Below, in pieces: positions 1 through 10,804 of a stretch of 14,498 nt of DNA; the stretch's first letter is position 1, and every line of letters starts with the position of its first letter. The position numbers were made by a program, and so were the translations under genes. The notes beneath the pieces were generated by a model. The model saw only the letters and a program-made list of their open reading frames with translations, ran no database searches and was not told the origin of the DNA. This stretch comes from Hamiltosporidium magnivora. Taxonomy: Eukaryota; Microsporidia; Dubosqiidae. The DNA lies in NCBI GenBank assembly GCA_004325065.1, contig PITI01000325.1, positions 1 through 14,498 on the forward strand. The letters are read 5' to 3'.

Positions 1-203
1 ATATCATCATTAAGAAGCAGTCCTTCTTTGTTTTGAGCAAATATTTGAATTTCAGAGTTTTCATTTCTTTCAAAACTATAGATATATTTATTAGTACTAG
101 CAAACTCTGAGGATATTAAAATGCAAAAAATTCGCAAGAAAATCGAAATAGCGTTAAAACCAAAATTTGAATTCTTCCTGAAATTCGATCTCATCTTTGA
201 CAT
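1..203 (-). CDS. Putative secreted or membrane protein, 5' part only (runs off left edge)
   Basis: Reading the minus strand from the ATG at 203-201, 67 codons stay open to the window edge. This is the first ATG after an in-frame stop at 236-234; a second Met is at residue 4. The N-terminus is basic (R and K within residues 3-10). A hydrophobic stretch follows at about residues 19-32 (AISIFLRIFCILIS), and then small residues (SSEFAS) that would suit signal-peptidase cleavage near residue 36. The remainder is polar (YSFERNENSE, QNKEG). The pattern suggests a secreted protein, or a type II membrane protein if the segment is not cleaved; the Arg inside the hydrophobic stretch (R24) weakens the signal-peptide reading. 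I recognise no family. The frame is supported by its length to the edge, its mixed amino-acid composition and its ATG start, which most other open frames in the desert lack. The product is unknown. Confidence 0.6.
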   Translation of the reverse strand, partial: MSKMRSNFRKNSNFGFNAISIFLRIFCILISSEFASTNKYIYSFERNENSEIQIFAQNKEGLLLNDD

Positions 204-1289
204 TACAATTGATGGATTTGGAATATTTTTATATTAAAAATAGAATTATTTTATCTATATATTTTATCAATTTATATATTAAAAAAATATAATTAATCGA
301 AATTCTTTTTAATTAATCATTTCGATAAATGAAAAACTTCTACAGTTTAAACAAATACATACTAAAAATGTCTATGAAATCCGTTTAGGATGTTGGTATG
401 AATGAAAAATGCCCCGAAAATATGCAAAGCAGAAATAAATCTCGTAAGTAATTACGCTTAACAAACAAGAAAACGTTTTTTTGGCCGTAGAATCGTAAAT
501 TAAATGTCTTAATTATATCAGCCATCTGTTTTCTATAGATTTTTTTGAAAAATTTTAAATTTATCAATGGAAGAAGAACCATATAAATTGGTGATTGATA
601 AAAAAACCTATTTTTTTTCAACGAAATTCTTGCTGGGTTTTCTTGGTGGAAAAGTTGCAATGCAAGTAAGAAATTTGAATTCAAAAATGAAATAATGACT
701 TAAACAAACCAATTTTTTTATATATTATTCAGAAATTTTTCTTAAATTCTCACTATTGTATTTTATTGTTACTATGTTGTTGCCAGGAATTTGGAGAATG
801 GTAGGAATATTTCCTTCATAAAATATTTTCTATGTCTTTTTTTAATTAAAACCATTTTTTTGATTTTTTAAAAATGTTTGAATGTTTCATACTCTTTAAA
901 ATGCGATTGGTTGCTCTTTCTCTTTTTTTCCCAACTAATTTACTTTGCTTTGGTTAAAAGGCTTTAACTTGCATTTAAAGAATAATCGATTCATACATTA
1001 AAATACTGCTAAATGCTAAATGTATTTAGTTAAATAGTTTCTCCGGACATGAACTGCGTTTTTATAGTTGTCTACAGCAATTTTTGTTTTCCTTTCTTCA
1101 AAAATATCATGTACAAATATAAATATCAAGTAAGAGAATGGCTAGAAAAGAAGAAAAAAAAGAATAAAAAATTAAGAGAGTTAGAAGACTAAAAAATAGC
1201 CTTAAAATATGAATTTTTACTATTTGGCAGTGTTTTAATAATTTTCTTAACGTTTTTTTTGAATAAAAATTCTTTAGAAATAAAAAGAA
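204..1289. other. Gene-free AT-rich stretch
   Basis: I see no supportable gene. A stop-free run on the minus strand (684-385, about 99 codons) lacks an ATG at its head and matches nothing I recognise. A poly-purine patch lies at about 1137-1175. The stretch before the first copy of the diverged repeat is otherwise A/T runs. Confidence 0.5.
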
Positions 1290-1810
1290 CCGATTGAATT
1301 ACGACATTAATTAAAAACATAATTTTATAATAGTAACATATGTTATTTCTTCATGGCAGTAATGCATTCCTAGGTATTACATAGATAACCGCTTTCCAAT
1401 ATTCATTTGGTATTTCTTATATGTCTAAATTAGAATGTTTCAAGCTGCAAGGCGGTTAAAGCTTATTTAATGGGCGAAGAAGTTGACCTGAAATGCTATT
1501 ATACGTTGAAATGAATGAGTTGCAAGTCGAAACCCACCCGAAGCTTTCTAGTGACTAGCAGCACCCCGGGTTACTCTAAAATTTTCGAAACAAGCAAAAT
1601 TTCTGTTAAGATATATTTCGGCGAGTTTCCTAGAGTCTACATAGACTTTGAAATGTCATACAAACAGGTATAACCAACTACTAATCTTTATGAATTTTAA
1701 AGGTCTTTTTTTGTATTTCCCGGGTACCAAGCCTCCTAATTTGAGTTAGCAAAGCTTTGTTCTATGCTTTTACGCAGCAATTTCCGATAGATTTAACTGT
1801 AGTATACAAT
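1290..1810 (+). repeat. Diverged dispersed repeat, copy A
   Basis: This is the first of two related copies in the same orientation; the other is at about 6475-6995. Collinear shared blocks include TACATAG (1378 against 6577), TATTTAATGGG (1464 against 6661), ACTAGCAGC (1554 against 6749), GTTAAGATATAT (1605 against 6800), ATTTCCG (1780 against 6968) and AACTGT (1795 against 6983). The offset stays between 5188 and 5199 throughout, which unrelated AT-rich sequence would not do. Copy A is locally richer in G+C than its surroundings (for example the CCCGGG at about 1565 and 1719). No intact reading frame runs through it. The outer boundaries are approximate. It could be a decayed LTR, part of a non-autonomous element, or the remains of a segmental duplication. 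Confidence 0.7.
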
Positions 1811-4800
1811 TTATTGCCTAAAAAACCAAATTTTCTAAAAATTCTCGAAATTTTATAGACTTTCTTCTACTCATACGAACTCAAATGAAAAGACAAAAAT
1901 TTAAGTGAAGTTTTCACCTCAACAATTATCCAAATAATTATTTCATACATCAATTTCACCAAATTATCGAAAAGCCGATGGTTTCTATAGTAGTTATTCC
2001 ATTTTTACCAAAAACTAATAAAAAATTATATTACAGTTAAATTTTCTAAATGTTTATCGAAATATAAGTAAGAAGGAAATAAAATCTGATTCAATTCTTT
2101 TATAAAGAAACATATAATTTTAATCTAAAAGTAAATATTCTTCTATTTTTGCTTTTTAAGAGATTTTTAAGTATGTTAATTTTTGTAAATTATACAGGGA
2201 ATTTAATTTATAGTTTGAATCAATAAAACAATAATATATGTTTCTGAAAGCCTTCAATCTACTGTCCTGTACAACCAGTTAGATATCTTTTTTTAATTGA
2301 AAATATAAATAGATCAACGAATACTAAGACATAATTTCTTTTAACAATGAAATTCAATTAAATTATAAATCAAAAATTATTTAATCTTTACTGATATTTA
2401 TAATTTTTTTACAAATTTGTTTGCATTTTTTCTGTCATTCTTAAGTATTTATAAGAATAGCAATTAAAATTTGACTTTTATAAAAATTTTTTCCAGTTTT
2501 AGATTCAATTATTAGAAATATAAGAATATATACCCCAAATCTAAATTTAATACTGACTAAATATATTACAAAAACAATTGATCAAATTGAATTATCCGAT
2601 GCAATAGAATATTCTGTTGCGTGTATTCTAATATTTTTGGTAAAATACAATATAAAAGAATCTACTTAAGCTTAATTTTAATCAATAAACCTTATATTTT
2701 AACACCATTATTATAAATTACATTTTTGAAAAAATACATGTAAATTATTGTTTAAATATAAATTTTAACTGCTTTTAAATTGATAAAGGTTAAGTTCTTT
2801 GGCCACATTAGACGTAAATATTTACAAAGCTTTAAAATTATTTTAGGATTATTCTAGATATTAACTTGGTTCGAAAAACATATTTTGAGATAATTAAATA
2901 AACGACACCTAGTGACGTTTTAGTATATAGATTTACTTCATATAAATATAATAGAATAAAACTCTTACAAAACGAATGTAATGCCATTATAGTTTCAAAA
3001 TATTAGAAATTGAGTATGAAGGAATAAGGTCTGACACTGAAATACAGAATAAGAATTTATAGTAAAAATTTTTAGTTTATATGCTAAACTAAATAAGATT
3101 GGTTTGATTGAATTGAATTACTAAAAGATTCGATTCAAATTGTCTAAACGAAAAAAATGAGAAACTAAGGATTTTTGGATAGTGAAATAATCTATTTATG
3201 AGTGTGTTACAAGGATATTTCTTATTCAATGACCTAAGACTACACTAATACAATATACCATTAAATATGATTTATGAGGTCTAAATACCAAATTAGAATA
3301 CAAGCGTATATATTGTCGAAAAGTCAAAAAGACAACCAAATCAATTTATTTTGATTAAAAAGAGAGCACTGATTTCAGGATCAAATGTTTATCAGAGTGG
3401 CAATAATCCATCACTGCATGTCATACAAGTAACAGAAAGACTTTAAAAACCTATAACTCATGTAAAATTTGTAGCAACGAGATAGAAAAATTAAGACAAT
3501 AAAGAAAAAAAGTACGGAATCACTGATTTTGAAAGATTTCTTGAAGATCAATATTTCTAAATTAATTAAAAATTGAGACTGATATGAGAAATGTTTATTG
3601 AAGTTTCCTGTGCTAAAATTATTTTTCAAATAGGTAACAAATAACTCTTATTCGTATAAAGATATATTTAGTTTTTAGAAATATTATTGAAAAGAAATTT
3701 ATTACGAAATTAAGAGTTGTACCACTTGTTCAATCATTCGAAAATCACTAATTCCTTCCCATCTTTTTTTTGTGAGTTTTCTTTTTATTTTTCTTTTGTT
3801 CCTGATTATCCGATTTTATCACTAGTTTATCATTACCAATGGCTTTTCCTCCTTATAAATGCCTTCTATGTTATCTTGTTTGTTTTTCATTTTTTGAATA
3901 CACAAGGTGATTTCATCAGATATATTTCTAACATAATTCTCATGCAAATTATTTTCCATGGTTCTTTCGAAGCTACCAGATACTTTTTTATTTTTTTTAT
4001 TATTTGTTTTTCATCTATTGTGGAGGAAAATTTCAAGTATAGTGGTTTTTTCAATTCGAATCATTAAAATTTTTATGAGCATTCAATACATTTTCTTTAT
4101 TATGTTTATGGTCTTGCTCAACTGACTTCGTAATCTTCTTAGAGATGTTTTCATATTTGGATATATTCTCCCAAAACAGTATAAGACTCTTTACACTTTT
4201 CATTGTTTGTTTATATTTTGCCAAATAAATACTTTCCTTCTTTTGATCCCTTTGTTTTAAAAATTATACTTTGATGATCAAAAGTATAAGTCTGAATATC
4301 AAAATAAAAAGAATACGAAGAGAATTATTATAAACAGCTCCTGTGGTTTTTTTATTAAATATTAATTCGATATTAAATAAAGAATTAAAATATTCTAGCT
4401 TTAATACAGTTTTTAATTCAGAAAATTTTGAAATAAAACAATGATTTTAAATTTCTTCTGAGATATTAAACCCAAATAGTCTATCTTGTTCTATGGTTTA
4501 TAATAAATTTCAAAAACCGAAATACATTATTACAAACTAATTTATCGAGTAAATAAAAATATTTAAACAAATGCTAATTCAAAGTTCTGTACATACTAAG
4601 CTTTTAAAATACTTAATAAAATTTACTGTAATTTTTATGAATATCTTTAATATAAAATAAATATACAAATATAATTTTAATCTGATTTGAAAATCAAAAT
4701 TGTTTTAACCTTCAAATTTGAATAAAATTACTCGTTCAAATCTCGAATTAAAAAAAATCTGATTAAATTAATGAGTAATAATTTAATCTTTATCAAAACA

Positions 4801-6474
4801 GAAAACTTGTAAATTAAAGTAAATTTATATTTCTATTTTGCTTGACTGACTTTTTTAGAGTTAAATTTCTATAAAAATTACTAATTCACATTCAAATTTT
4901 GTGTAAGAAACAAATTATATATAAATTTTATAAAAAGAAATCCTTGTGCACCATAAAGCTGATATTTTATTCGGAAATAAAACAATTTTTAGATTTTTAT
5001 GTCGAAATTTTCACTTCTTTCATTGGATACTTTTCCATATACATTTCACCAAGTTCTTTACATTGACTTAATTTTTATTGTACGGACCTAAATTCGTTTT
5101 GAATCTTTTTAACATGAGTTGAGATCAAGTAGATTTTATATTTTTGTTAGTTTAAATTTTATATATATAGATAATTTTCTTAATGTAACATATGTTTCTC
5201 AAGTATTCCAGAATTTTTAGATTCAATTTTTATCTTTTTAGTCTTGAAAAACGATCTGAGTTGAGTATTATTAATCGCGGAATACTTTGTTGTTTGTGAT
5301 AGCACGATTTTTTAGAATATTTTATGGTATTTCTTATTATAACATCACGGGTTTCAACAAAGAGATCACATAGTAGTAAATTAGGATATAAAATATTAAT
5401 TTTTAAAACATTCTTTCGCATCTTTTTTTGTTTAAATTATTTGAGGTAGAAGTTTTACAGCGATTAAATCATAAATTTACTTTTTATGTACTTAATACTA
5501 AAATATTTATATCTGCACTATCACTAAAGTTTTATAATATTATTTTCATGTCAATTTTAAATATTTACTTGCTTATTTCATTCTTTTTTTACTTCTCGGT
5601 GTGAAAAATGACCAAATATAATTTTTCTATTCGTTTCTTTTAATCTGTTGTAACTCGAAATTATAGGGGAAATAGCTATAGATCCAGTATGGTTTATATC
5701 CTGGTAAAATGGAAAAAAATGATTTTCTTACAATTTAATAGACTTATTTCCGGTAAATATTTTTAGGTTGTTATCCTCCCTATACATCCTCTAATATAAT
5801 AACTCATTTTAAGTCATCAATACATAAATATATAGTATTTTAATTTAAAGTTTAAATTAAACATTTATTTGCAAAACTTGGATGCGATCAATGAGATTTT
5901 TCATTATAAATGCTGGTATGTTTATGGAAAGTATTTTTTTTATATATTGCTACAGTATAAATCGATTTTCTGACATACCAATTTTATTCATTTTTTTTGT
6001 AGAAACACATTAAAATTTACAATACAGCAAAAAACGGATTGATCGTTCAGCTTTATGTTCTCTTTTATAACGATTTACAAGGGCTACTAATACTGTAATG
6101 CACATATTCCTTGTCAATATATAACAATAAACAATATCTTTCTAATTCATTTCTTTATACATGTCGATCGTTCTTGCTTCTTGCGAACTTTCATTTTGGA
6201 TTAAGTTATATTCTAAATTTGATGTCATTAAGTCTTATAGCCATTCATTCACGGTGTTATAATCCCTCTTTATATTCCAGATAGCTATTTCCCTAAATAT
6301 TTTTGTTTCTTTATTCTTGCCAGAGAATTCAAAGTCAAAAAACATACATATCTTAAAATTTTAAGAATGCATTTGGTAAAGATATCCACATAAATGTCAA
6401 TAATAATCAAACTAAACTAGGCAATTCTTTCTTTTAAATTATAAACCCAAGCATTTGCCATTACTCTAAACCAA
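1811..6474. other. Gene-free AT-rich stretch between the two repeat copies
   Basis: No supportable gene is visible over about 4.7 kb. I looked for reverse transcriptase, protease and integrase motifs because the flanking repeats sit at a spacing typical of LTRs. Only isolated chance-like hits appeared, such as a YFDD at about 4269 that is bounded by a nearby upstream stop and lacks flanking motif support. A T-rich, stop-free run at 3714-4067 has no ATG near its start. A 63-codon ATG frame on the minus strand (5421-5230) is basic and unrecognised. Confidence 0.5.
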
Positions 6475-6995
6475 TCGTAAAGATTTATTACAAAAAAATT
6501 TAAAAATATTATTTTCGAAGCAAAAATAGTTACAAGTGTTACATTGTTTTCCTGACATTAACGGAGTTCTAGATAGTACATAGCTATCTGCTCTCATCAT
6601 TCATTTGTTATCCTTAAATGTCTGCATTACAAATATTTTTATCTAAAAGGCATATTAGCCTATTTAATGGGGAAGTGGTTGCCATAATTTTATTGTTCAA
6701 AGCCTAAAGTGTGATAGATATTCGATAGTTACCCAAAGTTTTCCATTAACTAGCAGCGCTACTACCCACCATACACCTTTAGAACAAAATAAACTTTAAG
6801 TTAAGATATATCTTGAAGACTTAAACGGATTCACAGGCAGAAATTTATATCAACCGTATAATTCAAATCATTCCCCGGATTTTTTAAAAGTTTTTTTTTG
6901 GAATTTCCGAAGGCTTAAGTATTTTAGTTCAATGAAAAAGGCTAGGTTTTCATGTTTTAACAATATAATTTCCGCAAATTTCAACTGTGATTTTA
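6475..6995 (+). repeat. Diverged dispersed repeat, copy B
   Basis: This is the second copy of the repeat at about 1290-1810, in the same orientation and about 5.19 kb downstream. The shared blocks given for copy A recur in the same order here, including TATTTAATGGG at 6661-6671, ACTAGCAGC at 6749-6757 and GTTAAGATATAT at 6800-6811. The two copies differ by many substitutions and small indels, so the duplication is old. Similarity fades after about 6990 into A/T-rich sequence. In-frame translations of both strands are broken by stops in both copies, so any coding origin is no longer evident. Confidence 0.7.
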
Positions 6996-9900
6996 AATCT
7001 TGTTTATATAAGATCTTCATAAATATATCTAAATTATGGGTTTTATTTGCTGATGAGCTATTGAAAATATAGTTGTATTTGCTCCAACAGTAACAATTTT
7101 ATACTATAATATATGCAGTTTATTGCGTTTCTAAAATAAATTTATGAATATGGTGTTTTCTTCTAACTTTAGGGATATTTTTTGCGCCGTAAGGCTAATT
7201 CCTATCAAGATAACATATTTTTAGACGAAATATTACATTATCCTGGATGCAATAAAAAATTAGTGTTAAGAATAAGTTGATCTTTGCTCTAAGCAGATTT
7301 GGTTCAGATTTGACGAAATAATATCATAAAAATACTCGAATTCTCAGATTTCGCGATATAAGTTTAATTTAAACCCTATTATATGCTATTGTGAAGATAA
7401 ATGAGAGATTTTGTCAAGAAATGATCTATTTATTTTTTAAGCATGTTCTCATTGAATATTGAATCCGAAATCGATCTGTGTAAATAAAGCAACATTGATG
7501 GTCTAAAACACGCTTTCTACATACTTCTCTAATATTAATGAAATTTTTTAGTAAGAGCCTTGTGATCATACTTAAAATCGATATTTTCTTTAATTAAGGT
7601 ATTAGATTCTTATTTTATTCAATTTCTAGAGAATTTTGGTTCTATATCTATTTACTAACTATAATGCAGAACGTATGGTTTTAAACAATTGATTTCCTGT
7701 AAAATATTGTCTCAAAAAGAGAAAATTGCGAGCTTAATATATATTTTATTATACTTTTGTATTTCGTTTAGTTTTCTTCGATCGGTAAAATAAAAATTAT
7801 ATATCAAGTTTTTCTATAAATATAATTAGTTGTTTTATATGCAAACAATATTCTGATTTCTTTTCATCAAATATTTCGAATGTATATTCTAGCTCTTATT
7901 ATCTCTTTATATTGGAAATATCAAATATACTAAAATTCGACATCGTCTTCAGGACTTTTATTCTATTCTGTAAGTATAAACCTGTTTTAGTCTCGAATTT
8001 TTATGGGTCAAATGATAATTTTTTTCATAACATAATTTATAGCTTTGAGCTGTTTGATTAAAAAAACTTATCTAATTAAACTATTTAACCGAACTATTTC
8101 TGTGCATATTTTCAAATATACTTGGAGTATTCTCTTGTTCGAAATATGATTTTGAATGAGCTGATATCCCATGAGAGTATCTAGGTTTTAGCAAGAAGAC
8201 AATTTTTGCGACAAAAATTCATTTTCTCTCTTGTAAAAACTATGTCATGAGCAATCTTGTATGACATATTGTTAAAATGATTCAGTAATTTTTTTAAATT
8301 GAAATATATACTCAAGTGATTTTTGGAGTAAGTCTGCTTCTAGCTTTCCGCTATACAAGTATATTGCCATTAGATGGAATAAGGTCAATCTTTGTTTAAT
8401 AGCTAGACTGTGCATTTTAACTCTTAGATGGTGTTCTAATCATCAACTATATTTTCTAAAATTTATGTAAATTTATAATTTATCAGGAATGGTATCTTGC
8501 GAGAGGAATATCTTTCAGGTTTTTGCCAACTAAAAAGGATTTGCTTTCTATTTTTCCTATATAAGAGTTTCCGTCTCAATAGCAAATGCAATCCCATTTT
8601 GTTATTTAAAAATCATGTATAGCCTTGATACAGGATTTTTTTGATTTTTTTATCAACATATCCTTCGATGAGATAATTTCCTTCTAATCTTCTTAGGACA
8701 TGCAATTAATTCAGGTTTCGATCTCTTAATATTTTTTGAAATGTAATTTTTCTTATCACTGTTATAATTTAAAGTTTTAGGAAAGTTTTTCTTTTGAATT
8801 AAGTTTTCGGATCTAAGAGATATCTACTATAGCAATTTATATACTTTAATTTCATTGGGAGTAAATATTTAAAATTTCCCAGGATATAATTCTTACTTTT
8901 TGCCAAAAATGATAGTGATTATATATTTCGATCTTCGTATGGTTTTCACGAATTTGTATTATATATACATGTGTGGGTTTAGATATATTAAAGATGTCGA
9001 TTTAAAAAAAAAACTGGATGTTCAGGTTTTTTCTAGAACTTTATTTTTCTAACCTTTTCATTTCCTTCTAAATAATTAGGTAGCTGCTCAAAAAATATCA
9101 CAGTTTCAAAATTTCTTCATTTTTTTATTCAGGTCTATGATATTATTATAGCCTATCAGGCTTTTTTGTCTCTTATACAATTAGCTATAAAACGAAAGTT
9201 TATTTCTTATATATTTATTCCAATTATTATCATTTTGGATCTTTCTCTTTCCATCTCTGCTTATATTCAATATTTAGCTAAGAAAATTTGTAGAATATTC
9301 AGATACTTATGTAAAAAATTATTTGATTCAGCCAGGCCGTTCTTCCTATGTTTCTTACATCATAAGTCGCAACTAAAAATTCTTTTATACTTCATTTTGC
9401 TCTATTTCCTAAATTCTCGATATTCTACATTTTTTCGGTTTTCGAGGTTTTTTTTCTTGGGATTTAGATGGCCTATCGCTGATTGGTTAAAGTAAAGCAT
9501 TTGGCTTTGATTTTTTTATTTCTGTATCATTAAGCTCAGTGAGTTTCTTATGCTGTTTGTTTTTACACATTCATGATCCTGTTGCGCGTCTCTTTATGAA
9601 ATTTATTTTGTCTATAATCGCCTAAAATTTATTCAAATTATTTATTTATTGGAGCCTAAATTTTATTAAAGTTATATCTAGGATTGATTTTATTTTTCTG
9701 AATATCTATTTATATACTTTATCTATCATATTTTAACACCGATAATATGTTTATCTCAATATTATATGTTTAGTATATATTAAAATGCTTTGTCTTAACT
9801 TCATATTTATGTAGAACAAATCATTTTATACCCGGCGTCTCTAAAACGCGAATATATATAGCAGCAAACGATTTCCCAGCGTTATAAGAACATGATGAAT

Positions 9901-10474
9901 ATATTTATAATTCGCCTCGCCTAGTGATTGCTATGTGACTTTCTTACAAAAAAAATTTTACATAGCAATCTTATTTTTACTTTCTAAGAAAATAACCGTT
10001 TCAAAACAATGATAATTCGCTTATAAACAAATGAATTTTTTTAAAAAGCCGTTCTTCGACAAATTTCTTATCTATTTGTATTTAGGTCTCCGTGCACAAC
10101 TTCTAGGCTACATTGGGGCAATTATCAAACCTATCTTTATAATCTATTCTTCTGTCCTCTCATTCTCTTTGTTTTTATCTTGGTTAAATCATTTACATAT
10201 ATCAAGGTAGTGTTATAAAATCAACTATATCTTTAACATAATTTTTCGTCTATTATTCTCTCGGAAATATAATTTTACGTGTTTTTTAAATATGAATGTT
10301 GGTCTAAATATTATTATTATAATAAATAGTTTTAAGATTAGCTTTTCGTTATTTTTTAGATTGAGTCTTCAAATACACAAGTTTAAAAATCAATTATTAT
10401 GAACAATTATAGTTAATTTATAAAAAAAATGTTCTTCTTAATTATAATTTTTAAAAAATTTAGTTTCGTTTAAA
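6996..10474. other. Gene-free AT-rich stretch, T-rich on the plus strand
   Basis: No supportable gene is visible. Much of 7500-9900 is visibly T-rich on the plus strand, which lowers the frequency of stop codons there. It yields a stop-free run at 9076-9495 that has no methionine at all. A perfect 11-bp inverted repeat (GATTGCTATGT) with a 23-base loop lies at 9926-9970. AT-only runs at about 10305-10470 precede the small minus-strand ORF. Confidence 0.5.
9926..9970. repeat. Perfect 11-bp inverted repeat (potential hairpin)
   Basis: GATTGCTATGT at 9926-9936 is exactly complementary to ACATAGCAATC at 9960-9970, leaving a 23-base A/T-rich loop. No gene is adjacent, so a terminator role is not supported. 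A chance origin is possible in a window this long. Confidence 0.4.
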
Positions 10475-10675
10475 TCAAATTAAATTGGTGTCTTCATTTC
10501 TTTCAAAAATATTTTTAATTCTTTCGTTGTAAGTTGTATTAAAAATATGTAAAATAATTGTTTTTACGAACAAATTTATGAAATACCAAAATAAGATATC
10601 AATAAAGGTAGCTGATGAAAAAATATACAAAAATACACCAAAAATAGAACTTAATAAGGCATTGACTATTTCCAT
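10475..10675 (-). CDS. Possible small membrane protein, 66 aa
   Basis: This frame begins with an ATG at 10675-10673 and ends at a TAA. It encodes two closely spaced hydrophobic segments: about residues 4-24 (ending in FLYIFSSATF) and about 25-45 (beginning IDILFWYFINLF). A polar, charged C-terminal tail of about 20 residues follows (NERIKNIFERNED). That hairpin-plus-tail layout is found in several unrelated small ER or vacuolar proteins, but I see no diagnostic motif and assign none. It lies head to head with the XPA gene with 129 bp between the two ATGs, so a shared bidirectional promoter is possible. A purine-rich GGAGG lies 15 bases upstream of its ATG. The ATG start, the change from hydrophobic to charged composition and the position next to a real gene favour a true gene. 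Its short length and AT-rich sequence leave chance open. Confidence 0.42.
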   Translation of the reverse strand: MEIVNALLSSIFGVFLYIFSSATFIDILFWYFINLFVKTIILHIFNTTYNERIKNIFERNEDTNLI

Positions 10676-10794
10676 GTTCTTTATAATAATCCTCCTTATA
10701 AAAATATTTTAAACCAATGAAAAAAGACAACAAAAAAAGTATCAATTATATGACCGATCAAATATTTTTTTTAGTAATAAATTGTGTTTAGAGA

Positions 10795-10797
10795 CCC
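10795..10797 (+). promoter_or_regulatory. CCC triplet just upstream of the XPA start codon
   Basis: GAGACCCATTTTAA immediately precedes the ATG, placing CCC seven bases before it in otherwise almost pure A/T sequence. Microsporidian genes often carry a CCC- or GGG-like motif at this distance, with very short leaders. The match supports both the start site and the suggested lineage, but three bases alone are weak evidence. Confidence 0.4.
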
Positions 10798-10804
10798 ATT
10801 TTAA

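Noticed and set aside
385..684. Minus-strand open frame of 99 codons
   Set aside because: Its first codon is TTG and the first ATG comes about a third of the way in. The translation is Phe/Lys/Leu-rich as expected from AT-rich noise, and no motif is recognised.
2866..2885. GGTTCGAAAAAC resembling a tRNA T-loop
   Set aside because: No acceptor pairing, anticodon arm or A box upstream at tRNA spacing.
3411..3629. Minus-strand open frame of 72 codons
   Set aside because: It begins at TTG with low-complexity Phe/Ser/Lys composition; no supporting context.
3714..4067. Plus-strand open frame of about 117 codons with hydrophobic content
   Set aside because: It starts with TTG, has no ATG until about residue 76, lies in a T-rich stretch where stops are rare, and shows no family motif.
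4262..4360. YFDD near 4269 as a possible reverse transcriptase catalytic motif
   Set aside because: There is a stop two codons upstream, and no flanking reverse transcriptase motifs in any frame.
5230..5421. Minus-strand ATG frame of 63 codons, basic
   Set aside because: It has a true ATG but is short, isolated in the desert and without a recognisable motif. I considered a transposase fragment but could not support it.
9346..10075. GCCGTTCTTC shared at about 9346 and 10059
   Set aside because: The match is 10 bases with only weak flanking similarity; not enough to call a repeat.
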